DNA of 45,218 nucleotides. It comes from Bacteroidota bacterium (GTDB lineage Bacteria > Bacteroidota > Bacteroidia > JABDFU01). A program made the position numbers and the translations under genes. The DNA lies in contig JACPDY010000007.1 in NCBI GenBank assembly GCA_016183775.1, positions 1 through 45,218 on the forward strand. The letters run 5' to 3'. Positions 18,498 to 27,553 of this stretch are shown piece after piece. Position 1 is the first letter of the stretch. Every line of letters begins with the position of its first letter. Under the pieces are notes generated by a model. The model was given only the letters and a program-made list of their open reading frames with translations, made no database searches and was not told the origin of the DNA.

Positions 18498-19740
18498 TTT
18501 TCTTTCGGGATAAAATGTTGTTTAAGATATACACTGTACAAGTTGCCATGAACAAAAGCAGTGGTTCAATAATTACCCGATGCCGGGTTTCAACATAAAA
18601 AATTGCCTGGAGTAATGATAATGATATAGGGATTGAGAAAATGATCAATGCGTCTCTCGGACTTTTTGCAAGAAAGTAAATTGCTAAAAAGAGTACGATC
18701 ACATACCCCCATTTGTAAAATGGGATCAAACGTTTAATTTCATTGCTATATTCTATTCCTATTTTCGATCTGAATGCCCAGAAATTTTTTAGTTTAATAA
18801 CATACATTTTTAATACATGCATCGGTTCATTGACTACGATCTTCTTATATTTTTTTAAAAAATAATCGGATTGTTCCTCCGAATTGAGATGAATGATATC
18901 CGGCCATTCATTGGAAGGTATTATTAAGTGATAAGGGTTTCCGTCCGGTAAACTTGCTCCTCCTTCTGTTTTTTCCTGTATTCCCAGCCATAAGTTTAGT
19001 CCTACACTTGATATAAGGCTCAGCTTGTGATAAATGGAGTAGTTTCTGTAAAGCCAGGGTGATAAAAAAGTAATGCCTATCAGGAGTACAATGAATGATT
19101 TCCTAAACGCATGGATAAATGAATGAGTCAAAATCAGGGAAAGAAAAAATGGAAAGATCAATACAATAAAGGAGGTTCTGTTTAACAATGTTAATCCAAA
19201 GGCGAAACCAAAAATAATGATATTGCGGGTGTCGGACTTTTTTAGATACCTGATCATCAGGAAAAGTGAAACAACCATCATTAACAGATCCAATGAAAAG
19301 GGGTGTATTATCATCAATGTGTAATAGTTGATGAGCGGATGGAACAATATTCCAAGTGAAGTAATAAAGGAAATGGGCAAAGCATGATCTTTGACGACTT
19401 GAATTCTGCTCCTGGACGTGAACCAATGGAAGACCTGAAACCCCAATAGCGCTGACAAGGAATGAAAAACACAATTTAGTATGATCCCGGCTTTAGGAAT
19501 AATACCAAATAAGTTATAGAGTAGAAATAACAGGTAAGGATAAACAGGAAACTGATAATTATAATTATACTGGTTGTAAAAAAAGTATTTCATCTCACCG
19601 CTTTTTACCATATTTACGGCGATGTCATGTGCTTCAAATAAAGTAAAGTGATTTAGGAAATTCAGAAGGATTACTCGTAATATAAACCAACCTATGACAA
19701 TAAAAAACAGTGTCTTTCGTGTCTTAATTAAGTTGGTCAT
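18490..19740 (-). CDS. Multipass membrane glycosyltransferase-like protein
   Basis: A 416-residue protein with about nine or ten hydrophobic segments (IGWFILRVILLNFL, LFLLYNLFGIIPKAGIILN, IIIFGFAFGLTLLNRTSFIVLIFPFFLSLIL and others). An early loop, EAHDIAVNMVKSGEMKYFFYNQYNYNYQFPVYPYLLF, resembles the substrate-binding loop and YPP-like motif of ArnT/PMT-type transferases. It forms a two-gene unit with the next gene (8-nt overlap). The pair probably builds or modifies a surface glycan; no donor or acceptor can be named from the sequence. Confidence 0.7.
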   Translation of the reverse strand: MTNLIKTRKTLFFIVIGWFILRVILLNFLNHFTLFEAHDIAVNMVKSGEMKYFFYNQYNYNYQFPVYPYLLFLLYNLFGIIPKAGIILNCVFHSLSALLGFQVFHWFTSRSRIQVVKDHALPISFITSLGILFHPLINYYTLMIIHPFSLDLLMMVVSLFLMIRYLKKSDTRNIIIFGFAFGLTLLNRTSFIVLIFPFFLSLILTHSFIHAFRKSFIVLLIGITFLSPWLYRNYSIYHKLSLISSVGLNLWLGIQEKTEGGASLPDGNPYHLIIPSNEWPDIIHLNSEEQSDYFLKKYKKIVVNEPMHVLKMYVIKLKNFWAFRSKIGIEYSNEIKRLIPFYKWGYVIVLFLAIYFLAKSPRDALIIFSIPISLSLLQAIFYVETRHRVIIEPLLLFMATCTVYILNNILSRKKNV

Positions 19741-19807
19741 GGGGTTAAAGTACTTTTTGGAGTCACTTTCTTTAAGTGTGAAAGTACAAAACCGTTAACC
19801 TAAAACC

Positions 19808-21244
19808 TCAATTTTTTTTATCGATCACCTTCTGATTGATAAGATGTTCAAAAAAGCCATCCAGTTGATCTGATTCAAGTCGCCTGTTAGCGACTATCTT
19901 TTTATTCTCGTCCATAATGATCATAACCGGAGTGCTTATAATGTTGTATTTGCTTCTGAATCCTGATTGAGCATAGGGGTCATATATATTTATCCAATCC
20001 AGTTTGTTTTCAATAATATATTTTTTCCAGGGGGCGGCATCCGTCTCGGTGCCTACCGCAAATATTTTTACTGCATTGAACTTTGTTTTGTGCCACCATT
20101 CCAGCAGTACCGGAGTAACCTTTTTGCAATGACTACAGTTGTAGTCCCAAAAATAAATAATCGTATAAGGTGCTTTTATGTCGTATAAAGTAACATCGTG
20201 CATTGACGAATCCTTAAGGGTAAGGTTGGGAGCATATTTCCCTATCAGTAATGGTTTCAGGGCGATGGCGTGTTCATTGATCTTGACAAGTTGGGCAGAA
20301 TCCACCCAAAAAGCCTGTTTGGTCATGTAATACTTTTCTACCAGGTGAACAAATACGGCATCCATTCCCATCAGATTCGAGGATTCATAAGCGAAGGTTT
20401 GGCTGGCGACAACATACCGGAAGACTTCTTTGTTGGCGCGTGATTTTTCAACGATAATATCAAGAGCGGCTGCCACTGAGTCCGGGAAAGGGTAGGTCAT
20501 GTTATCAATAAATTGTTTCATCTTGCTGTGTAAGATCGGCGTATACAACAGGCGTTCATCCGAAAAATCATAATTGTCCCAAAAATGGGCGCGCATATAG
20601 CGCCACGCGAATGTGGAGTCAGGGCGGCCGTTTGAAAGAATGGGTGCCGCAGGTATTTCCGGATCCAACATTGTGGCTATCATTTTAGCTGTGAGTGTTT
20701 TGGGATGCTGTTTAACAAAATTCTGAAAATATGATTTTACTTCTTTATCAATTTTATTCATCTTGTCACTAAGCATTTTAGTGGAATCTTTATTGTTTTT
20801 AACTCTTTGAAGCTGCTCCCGTAAAGGTCCCGCTTCCTTTTGTTTGGCAATGAGAAATGATACATATTCATAATATACTTTATTGTCGTCCGACCCTGTT
20901 ACTTTCATGTACTTCATAAAGTCGGTTGTGTCCGTTTCCAATTTGAAGTTCTGGGTCTTATCAATAATAAGTTCGAAACTTTTCTTTTTAGGAAGGATAA
21001 GCACATAAAGGCCTTCTTCTAATTTTTCCTTACCTGTAAATATTAGTAGTCCGTTTGCATCAACTTTCGCAGTATCCTGTATGTAATGTTTATCAGCGAA
21101 ACTGTTTGCCAGGTAATAGTTTGAATCTTTGATCGCGCCCTTAATTTTAAATATAATGTTATATGCGTTATCGCCTCCGGCAAAAGCGATGTTGGCAAAC
21201 ACGAAGAACAAGATCAGGGAAAGAAGGTGCTTTAAAGTTTTCAT
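19808..21244 (-). CDS. TlpA-like thioredoxin with DUF4369 and DUF5106 regions
   Basis: A 478-residue periplasmic protein. A signal peptide (LLSLILFFVFANIAFA) precedes a DUF4369-like beta domain (IIFKIKGAIKDSNYYLANSF...LIIDKTQNFKLE, about 25-115), then a DUF5106-like helical region (about 125-330). The C-terminal thioredoxin fold has FWDYNCSHCKKVTP with the active CSHC at 370-373 and a cis-Pro segment, ISTPVMIIMDE. Such proteins reduce or exchange disulfides in the periplasm of Bacteroidota; the physiological partner is unknown. It stands alone, with 243 bp of upstream sequence holding a dispersed inverted repeat. Confidence 0.9.
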   Translation of the reverse strand: MKTLKHLLSLILFFVFANIAFAGGDNAYNIIFKIKGAIKDSNYYLANSFADKHYIQDTAKVDANGLLIFTGKEKLEEGLYVLILPKKKSFELIIDKTQNFKLETDTTDFMKYMKVTGSDDNKVYYEYVSFLIAKQKEAGPLREQLQRVKNNKDSTKMLSDKMNKIDKEVKSYFQNFVKQHPKTLTAKMIATMLDPEIPAAPILSNGRPDSTFAWRYMRAHFWDNYDFSDERLLYTPILHSKMKQFIDNMTYPFPDSVAAALDIIVEKSRANKEVFRYVVASQTFAYESSNLMGMDAVFVHLVEKYYMTKQAFWVDSAQLVKINEHAIALKPLLIGKYAPNLTLKDSSMHDVTLYDIKAPYTIIYFWDYNCSHCKKVTPVLLEWWHKTKFNAVKIFAVGTETDAAPWKKYIIENKLDWINIYDPYAQSGFRSKYNIISTPVMIIMDENKKIVANRRLESDQLDGFFEHLINQKVIDKKN

Positions 21245-21280
21245 ATGCAGATATTATATAAGTTGATAAATGTCATATGC

Positions 21281-21320
21281 TGCCTGTCGACAGACAGGGA
21301 ATATACCATGCAATTTTCAT
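21281..21320 (-). repeat. 40-bp inverted repeat flanking the MFS gene (downstream copy)
   Basis: The reverse complement of this segment matches 22982..23021 at 38 of 40 bases, both sharing ttgcatggtatattccctgt and a tcgacaggca end. It carries a small palindrome, ctgtcgacag. The two copies enclose the transporter gene plus about 450 bp. They resemble a dispersed REP/MITE-like repeat more than terminator hairpins. Confidence 0.7.
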
Positions 21321-21488
21321 TTCATGAGTTTAGGTGCATGGCTATTTCATAAATAATGGTTTTAAGAGTTCGGGTTGTAAAATTAATAATTTCTTAAGGA
21401 ATGCCTTATTTATCAAAAATCGTGCAATTGTGTGTTGGTCATTCTATCGCTCGGCTAAAGCAGAACAAAAAGACTGATGATTAAGAAG

Positions 21489-22769
21489 TTAAGGATTCGT
21501 TTTTTCAGACTTATGCCCCGGTATCAATTTGCTTACGCGAAATACCATATAAATGGTCATCGCTGTGAGTATAATAATTAAATAGCCAAGGGTATCGTAA
21601 TGTTCAAGCGGACTGAATTTATCTTTTTGGATTACTACCAGTCCTCCGACCGCTGAGGCAATTCCGCCCGCAATTTGCTGCAGGGAAGAATTGATACTCA
21701 TGAATGCTCCGCGATCCTGGAGTTCAGGGAGGGCCGATACCAATGCTGTTGAAGGCACCATACGGCTCAAAATACCAACCATGAGAATTACATTCACTAT
21801 CATAACCATCCAAAAGGGTATGGGCCTAAGGTTGGTGTAAACCACAACAATAACTGCCATCCAAATAGAGGCAAGTGTAAATAATTTAAACTTATCCATT
21901 TTATCGCTAAGCTTTCCAATCAACGGCATTATGATCAATGAACTTACTCCTGAAACCATAAAAAGAACAGGAAGTTGTTGTTGTGTAACATGCAGGTTAT
22001 TTATTGCAAACGCGCTTCCCCATGGCATCATCATAAAACCTCCGATGGAGAGCAAAGCAGTACATAAGAAACCGATCCTGTAATCGCGTTTGGCAATGGT
22101 ATGCCAAAGGTGCATCAGGGCATTGCGATCATTTTGTACTTCGAGATGTTTGGTGATTGGTTGCAGTTTAATGAGAATAGCTATCCATATAATTATGGAG
22201 AGGAAAACAATCATTATAAATGGAGCCTGCCATCCCCAGTTATTTGCGAGGTATAAACTAATTGGGATACCCAATACCTGACTGGCTCCAAAGCCCATCA
22301 TTAAAAAACCCATCACGCGTCCGCGTTGCTCAATTGGGAACAGGTCGGTAACAATGGCCATTGCAATTGACCCGATAACTCCGCCAAATACACCGGTAAC
22401 AATACGTGCCGCTATAAGCAGCGGGTATGAAGTAGCCAGGCCGCAAAGTAAAGTGCCGGCAATAAATCCAATATAAAAGAACAGCAATAATGTTTTACGG
22501 TCGAAGCGGTCGGCAAAACCTGCTGTTAGTAAGCCGGATATACCGGCGCTGAATGCGTATGCCGAAACTGAAAATCCAAATTGAGAAGTGGTGAGACTCA
22601 TCGATTTCATAAGCATATCGCCCAGTGGCGACATAACCATAAAGTCAAGCACAACAGTAAATTGAGTGAGCGCAAGAATAAAAATTACGAAAATCTGATC
22701 TGAAGTAAAATTAGCTTTAACTATTGGTATCTCTTGTTTCATTTTCTCTGCGCCATTAGCCACCTGCAA
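21489..22769 (-). CDS. Major facilitator superfamily transporter
   Basis: A 426-residue protein with 12 predicted membrane segments. Segment 1 carries LDFMVMSPLGD, and loop 2-3 has the MFS signature GFADRFDRKT (about 84-93). Segments 4-5 read GVFGGVIGSIAMAIVTDLFPIEQRGRVMGFLMMGFGASQVLGIPISLYL, typical of DHA1-type drug or metabolite exporters. The central cytoplasmic loop lies between segments 6 and 7. The internal Met10 (MKQEIPIV) is an equally plausible start. The substrate cannot be told. The gene is bracketed by a near-identical inverted repeat. Confidence 0.9.
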   Translation of the reverse strand: MQVANGAEKMKQEIPIVKANFTSDQIFVIFILALTQFTVVLDFMVMSPLGDMLMKSMSLTTSQFGFSVSAYAFSAGISGLLTAGFADRFDRKTLLLFFYIGFIAGTLLCGLATSYPLLIAARIVTGVFGGVIGSIAMAIVTDLFPIEQRGRVMGFLMMGFGASQVLGIPISLYLANNWGWQAPFIMIVFLSIIIWIAILIKLQPITKHLEVQNDRNALMHLWHTIAKRDYRIGFLCTALLSIGGFMMMPWGSAFAINNLHVTQQQLPVLFMVSGVSSLIIMPLIGKLSDKMDKFKLFTLASIWMAVIVVVYTNLRPIPFWMVMIVNVILMVGILSRMVPSTALVSALPELQDRGAFMSINSSLQQIAGGIASAVGGLVVIQKDKFSPLEHYDTLGYLIIILTAMTIYMVFRVSKLIPGHKSEKTNP

Positions 22770-22981
22770 ACAGCCGGCAAAAGTACGTGTATTGTTTTAG
22801 AATAGCGATATCTTTCATGAAAGGCATTTATTTAATTTTTATCCGTATAAATTGTATGTATTTGATTTTCAATTAGTAACAATTGATTGTGTAGCTGTAT
22901 CTTTATGTTGTTGTATCAGTTATATCAACAACATTTGTTCTGTATGTAATGGCCATCTTTGCTAAGCCAGGACAAAATGGA

Positions 22982-23021
22982 ATGAAGATTGCATGGTATA
23001 TTCCCTGTCTATCGACAGGCA
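22982..23021 (+). repeat. 40-bp inverted repeat flanking the MFS gene (upstream copy)
   Basis: This copy matches the reverse complement of 21281..21320 at 38 of 40 positions; the differences are g/a near the start and a/g in the tcgacagg palindrome. It lies about 35 bp before the LRR-protein gene on the other strand, so it may also affect that gene's leader. Confidence 0.7.
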
Positions 23022-23055
23022 GGCATGATAATTAATACTTACAAAACATTTACGT

Positions 23056-25158
23056 GTGAAAAGAATAGCAGCCGTCCTCTTATTATTTGTTCTGGGTTTA
23101 AAGATTAGTACAGCACAAATTGCATCAGGCAAGGATCAATTGTACAATAAGCTGTATCAGCAGGAAGAACTGACGGTTGATATGACCAACCCCGAATACG
23201 TTGGTCTGGTTTTAGATAAGATACATGAGTTTAAAAATCTCCGATCAATTGAATTCGAAGGCGAAGCCAACGAAAACACTTTAAAGAAAGTTTTTTACCG
23301 GCTCTCTGTTTTAAAAAACCTTGCAAACATAACCTTGCGCGACAATGAACTAAAGAAGATGCCGGACAATGTTAAGAACATTAAAACTTTAACATCTTTA
23401 ACAATTGAAGGCAACAATAATCTTGATTTTGATGATATGTTTGATAAACTTTCAGAGATCAACCTTGTCGGATTAAAATTGATCGACAATGATTTTAAAA
23501 ATGATCCTAAAGGGATATCGGAAATAAGCTCGCTGAGAAGTTTAACGCTCAGCGGAAGCAGCCGGTTGAATTATGAAAAACTGATAGATAACCTGTCAAA
23601 GCTGCCTGCATTGGATTCTCTTTCCCTTCCTATAAATTTTATTACTCAGCTGCCCCAGAATATTTTCCGGCTAAAATCGTTAAAGCAATTGGATGTAAGC
23701 AACAACGTACTCAGTGAATTGCCAGAAGGAGTATCATCCTTAAAAGCTATAAACAATTTAAGTATTAATGGTAATATTATTGTAAACCAATTTCGGGAGC
23801 TGGAAAAATTCAGGGATGCTGACATTAAATATTTGTCAATTGATAAGGAGATCAGCGGGGATGAAATTGAGCAAATAAAAAGGATGTTTCCCAAAGCTGA
23901 AATCAACTACCCTGTATATGAAGAGGATGATGATTCACAGATGACTGCCATTGTTCCTGCTACAGATAGAATTGTCCCTAAAAAAACTGAAGAAAAAGCG
24001 GGGAACCTTGTAGTAAAAAAGGATTTCAGCATACTGTCGGCAGCGTATCTTAATTACCCGGATATTTTCCGGTCGGTACACTACAATTTTGACACACTTT
24101 TGTTCAACGAACGATACGCTGACGCCTCTTATATAAATACCACAAAACGTGTTAGGAGTAATTATGCTGGGGGACGGTTCTCGCTTTACAAAATGAAGGG
24201 TAGGAGAAAGGAGGTCGCTTTCAATATTGGTTCAAGGTATTCCAGAGCGATCGATTTCAATGAGCTGACTGCCTTTAACGGTATGCATTGGGTGTATAAC
24301 GGTGAATTAACTAAAAAACAATTTTTAAAAAAATATATTAAGAAAAAGGAGTGGAATGATGTTCGCATCAGCTTCGATAATAATAACAGCCAGTTTTCAA
24401 TTGAGCTCAAAAATGACAAGGGCTTTGAAAAAATAAGCGCATATCCGATCTATAATAAAGGTACACTGGAAAAAAGTCGTGAAGCATACAACAGGAGATT
24501 CTCCAACTACCAGAAAGCATTGGTGCGACGGGCCAAAAGATTTGAGAAAAATCTCTTAAAGGATAAGAAAAGATACGATAACGATTACATTTTAGTTAAG
24601 CAAAAGGCCTGGGACGAATTGCTACTGCAAATGAGCAATGAAGAACGTGTAATGACCGAGAAGCAATGGTTGGAATATTACGACAATATTATTACCAATG
24701 AGAAGCTGGCATTAAATAATTCTTCCCTTCAACTGGAGTATTTTGAAAGAGGTATGAAGATCAGGGGTTATAACAGCACAATTCTCAGGAACAATAACAG
24801 CAAGAAGTCACAAATAACCTATGGAAAACTTATAAGTGTTTCGGTTGAATTTATTGATGAGAATGGCGGCGGAAAATTGGCTGTAAAAAATGTTATTACC
24901 ATAGATAAAATGGGAAACCGTTATTATCAGAGTGAAGGAGGACTCGGGTTGTCGCCCAACAATATTATATTCTGGCAAAATGCTAATAATGTAATTATTG
25001 TAGAACTCAGGAATGGTACATTGGGGATTGTGTCTACTTCAGAAATAAACAGTAAGAAAATACCTGTTAAATCAGAGCTACTCGAATTGAAAACAAAGGT
25101 GCTGGATAAGAACCTCGATACGATGGCGGATATTTTTAAAACGATCGGTCTGGAGTAA
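23056..25158 (+). CDS. Secreted leucine-rich-repeat protein
   Basis: A 700-residue protein that starts with GTG; the signal peptide KRIAAVLLLFVLGLKISTAQ follows directly, which supports this start. Residues about 50-270 are leucine-rich repeats (LKNLANITLRDNELKKMPDNVKNIKTLTSL, LKSLKQLDVSNNVLSELPEGVSSL). The C-terminal half is not recognised: it is rich in Lys, Tyr and Asn and contains a basic coiled-coil-like stretch (KALVRRAKRFEKNLLKDKKRYDNDY). It precedes a sigma-factor gene by 99 bp in the same direction and may belong to the same expression unit. The role is unknown; LRRs suggest protein binding in the periplasm or at the surface. Confidence 0.8.
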   Translation: MKRIAAVLLLFVLGLKISTAQIASGKDQLYNKLYQQEELTVDMTNPEYVGLVLDKIHEFKNLRSIEFEGEANENTLKKVFYRLSVLKNLANITLRDNELKKMPDNVKNIKTLTSLTIEGNNNLDFDDMFDKLSEINLVGLKLIDNDFKNDPKGISEISSLRSLTLSGSSRLNYEKLIDNLSKLPALDSLSLPINFITQLPQNIFRLKSLKQLDVSNNVLSELPEGVSSLKAINNLSINGNIIVNQFRELEKFRDADIKYLSIDKEISGDEIEQIKRMFPKAEINYPVYEEDDDSQMTAIVPATDRIVPKKTEEKAGNLVVKKDFSILSAAYLNYPDIFRSVHYNFDTLLFNERYADASYINTTKRVRSNYAGGRFSLYKMKGRRKEVAFNIGSRYSRAIDFNELTAFNGMHWVYNGELTKKQFLKKYIKKKEWNDVRISFDNNNSQFSIELKNDKGFEKISAYPIYNKGTLEKSREAYNRRFSNYQKALVRRAKRFEKNLLKDKKRYDNDYILVKQKAWDELLLQMSNEERVMTEKQWLEYYDNIITNEKLALNNSSLQLEYFERGMKIRGYNSTILRNNNSKKSQITYGKLISVSVEFIDENGGGKLAVKNVITIDKMGNRYYQSEGGLGLSPNNIIFWQNANNVIIVELRNGTLGIVSTSEINSKKIPVKSELLELKTKVLDKNLDTMADIFKTIGLE

Positions 25159-25257
25159 GATAAGTTTAATCTATTGAATATTAGTCATTTATACACATAG
25201 CTTCATTTCATTGTATCTTTTGATCATTCGTTCAGTTATTAATACAAAACACGGATA

Positions 25258-25830
25258 ATGACTTTGAATGCAGCATATCACCTAACCCCGGAGCAGATCA
25301 ATAAGGAAGCCGATCTTATCCGGCAGGCGAAGGAAGATCCTTCAAAATTCGCACTCCTGTATAATAAGTACCATGAGCAGATTTTTCTGTTCATAGTAAG
25401 AAGGGTAGAGTCGAAGGATGATGCGGCAGATATTACATCACAGGTTTTTTTAAAGGCCATGTTAAACCTTAAAAAATACCAGCCGCAGGGAATTCCTTTT
25501 GGTTCCTGGTTATACCGTATCGCACGTAATGAGATCTATGATCAGAACGCACGAAATATAATAAGTATGGTATTAACTGTTGAAAAGGAGGGCGTTCGTG
25601 AAATGGCCGCTGAAATAGAAGGAGAGAATAATTCAGAGGAAAAGTATAATCAATTACAGAATGCGCTCACCACACTTTCTGAAGATGAATTGGAAATTAT
25701 TGAGTTGCGTTATTTTGAAAAACATTCATTTAAGGAAGTAGGAGAAATAGTAAATATCACGGAGAATAACGCGAAGGTTAAAACCTACAGGATATTGGAG
25801 AAACTTAAAAATAATTTTACCCATGAATAA
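25258..25830 (+). CDS. ECF-type RNA polymerase sigma factor
   Basis: A 190-residue sigma-70 family protein. Region 2 spans about residues 31-100 (FALLYNKYHEQIFLFIVRRVESKDDAADITSQVFLKAM...PFGSWLYRIARNEIYD). Region 4 spans about 135-188 (LSEDELEIIELRYFEKHSFKEVGEIVNITENNAKVKTYRILEKLK), a good helix-turn-helix. Its last 8 nt overlap the next gene, whose product has a single membrane segment, the usual arrangement of a sigma factor and its membrane partner. The following PorP/SprF gene makes envelope or T9SS genes plausible targets. Confidence 0.92.
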   Translation: MTLNAAYHLTPEQINKEADLIRQAKEDPSKFALLYNKYHEQIFLFIVRRVESKDDAADITSQVFLKAMLNLKKYQPQGIPFGSWLYRIARNEIYDQNARNIISMVLTVEKEGVREMAAEIEGENNSEEKYNQLQNALTTLSEDELEIIELRYFEKHSFKEVGEIVNITENNAKVKTYRILEKLKNNFTHE

Positions 25831-27367
25831 TCGCAAAAAAATACTGACTGACAGAAAGCTGCCTGACAGTGCGGAGATAGCGGGATATAATAATTTCGAT
25901 AAAGTGCTGGGCAATTATACCCTGATTAAAAAACTATTGCTCCACAAAACGATGATTTGGTCAGTAGTTGCTGTAGTAACAGTTTTCGCAACAGCTTTGA
26001 TATTGTATAATACTCAGACTAAAACTGCCGGCAAGCAGGTAGCAAAAGTCATCCCCGACACTCGGAATGTAAATACAGAAACACCGTTCATTGCTCCTCC
26101 TTTAAACGATATAAGTGTTGCATACACTGAAAGGAGTATTGACGCAAAAAAAGGAGCCTGGATCAGGTATCCTTCAGGAACATCTATCCATGTGCCTGCT
26201 AATGCATTTGTTTTTGAAGATGGGTCACCTGTTATCGGAGAAGTAAATATAAAGTTCAGGGAATTTAATGGTCCCAAAGATATTTTTCTTTCAGGAATTC
26301 CAATGGGGTATGATTCAGCAGGCAAGAATTACACATTGGAGTCGGCCGGGATGATAGAGTTAAGCGGGTTTTCCGATAATAAACCTGTAGTATTAAAACA
26401 AGGGAAAGGAATTCATGTAAAAATGAAATCGGATTATACCGATAATAATTATAATTTATACAGGCTGGATGAAGAGAAAAGGGAATGGATATATGCGGGT
26501 AGAGATTCTGTTCAGAAAATAAGTGGTCATAAGATGGCTGCAAAACCATCGGCACAAATTCAAAAATTTGAATATCCTACAGATGATAAATTTGATGATG
26601 TTGACGTAGCGGATAATTCAAAATACCGGTTCCAATTGCAGGTCGATAAAAAGCAATTTCCTGAATTGGCATTGTACGATAACGTTATGTTTGAAGTGAC
26701 CGATAATAATTTCAATTCAAAATTTTACAAAATAAAATGGGACAATATGATATTGAAAGCCGGGCCATCGATGGGAAGTTATATCGCAAATCTAAAAAAG
26801 GCTGACACTACTATAGCTGTTAACGTAAAACCTGTGCTAAGTGAAAATGATTATAAGTCTGCTCTTGAAAAATTTACCCGGGAGCACAAAGAGTATGAAG
26901 AAAATGTTGCGACTAAGGAAGAAAAACGAAATGATCAATTGGTTTCAATTGCTAAAACTTCAGGGATAACTAACAGAGTTTTTATGATTTCACAAATGGG
27001 AGTATGGAATTGCGATAGACCGCTTTCTCCATTGCCTGACGAGTTAAGTATAGATCTTGGAAATTTACTTCTCGACCACAATAATAATGTTATCGTATGT
27101 AATAATATTTATGTTGTGGAGAAAAATAAAAACACTGTATTCACTTATAATAAAGGAAGAGGAGTTAAGATAAACACCAAAAGTCAGAATCTGGTTTGGG
27201 CAGTATCCGATAAGGGGCAAATAGTTTTTATTCGCTTAGGAGATTATAACAGGCTTTACAGGGGACAGCAAAATAAAATTACTGTTGATGTGGTCGGGAA
27301 TAAGGAACTGGCTTTAGCTCAAATAGATGAATTCGCAAAAGGAAGTCATAATAAAATTAACCCGTGA
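25823..27367 (+). CDS. Single-pass membrane protein with VPANAF-type domain, possible anti-sigma factor
   Basis: A 514-residue protein with about 45 cytoplasmic residues, one membrane segment (MIWSVVAVVTVFATALILY, about 45-63) and a large periplasmic part. Residues about 110-235 carry GTSIHVPANAFVFEDGSPVIGEVNIKFREF...FLSGIPMGYDSAGKNYTLESAGMIEL, a pattern recurrent in Bacteroidota proteins with no function I can name. The remainder is unrecognised apart from a charged helical stretch (EKFTREHKEYEENVATKEEKR). Overlap with the sigma gene and the topology suggest an anti-sigma or sensor role, but no zinc-binding HxxxCxxC anti-sigma motif is present in the short cytoplasmic part, so this is inference. 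Confidence 0.6.
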   Translation: MNNRKKILTDRKLPDSAEIAGYNNFDKVLGNYTLIKKLLLHKTMIWSVVAVVTVFATALILYNTQTKTAGKQVAKVIPDTRNVNTETPFIAPPLNDISVAYTERSIDAKKGAWIRYPSGTSIHVPANAFVFEDGSPVIGEVNIKFREFNGPKDIFLSGIPMGYDSAGKNYTLESAGMIELSGFSDNKPVVLKQGKGIHVKMKSDYTDNNYNLYRLDEEKREWIYAGRDSVQKISGHKMAAKPSAQIQKFEYPTDDKFDDVDVADNSKYRFQLQVDKKQFPELALYDNVMFEVTDNNFNSKFYKIKWDNMILKAGPSMGSYIANLKKADTTIAVNVKPVLSENDYKSALEKFTREHKEYEENVATKEEKRNDQLVSIAKTSGITNRVFMISQMGVWNCDRPLSPLPDELSIDLGNLLLDHNNNVIVCNNIYVVEKNKNTVFTYNKGRGVKINTKSQNLVWAVSDKGQIVFIRLGDYNRLYRGQQNKITVDVVGNKELALAQIDEFAKGSHNKINP

Positions 27368-27553
27368 TCATTATAGCGGGAAGTAGCTTACAGGTCAACA
27401 GGAATAAAACTTCCGGGACCTTATAATAGATCAGGAATGGCCATTCGTTGATCATATAAAAATCCAGAAGTAAGATTTAAGGAATTGCGTAGTAGTTAAC
27501 TTTTTACAAAACAATATTTGTAAGGAACGGTTCACCCTATAAAAAATTTAACC

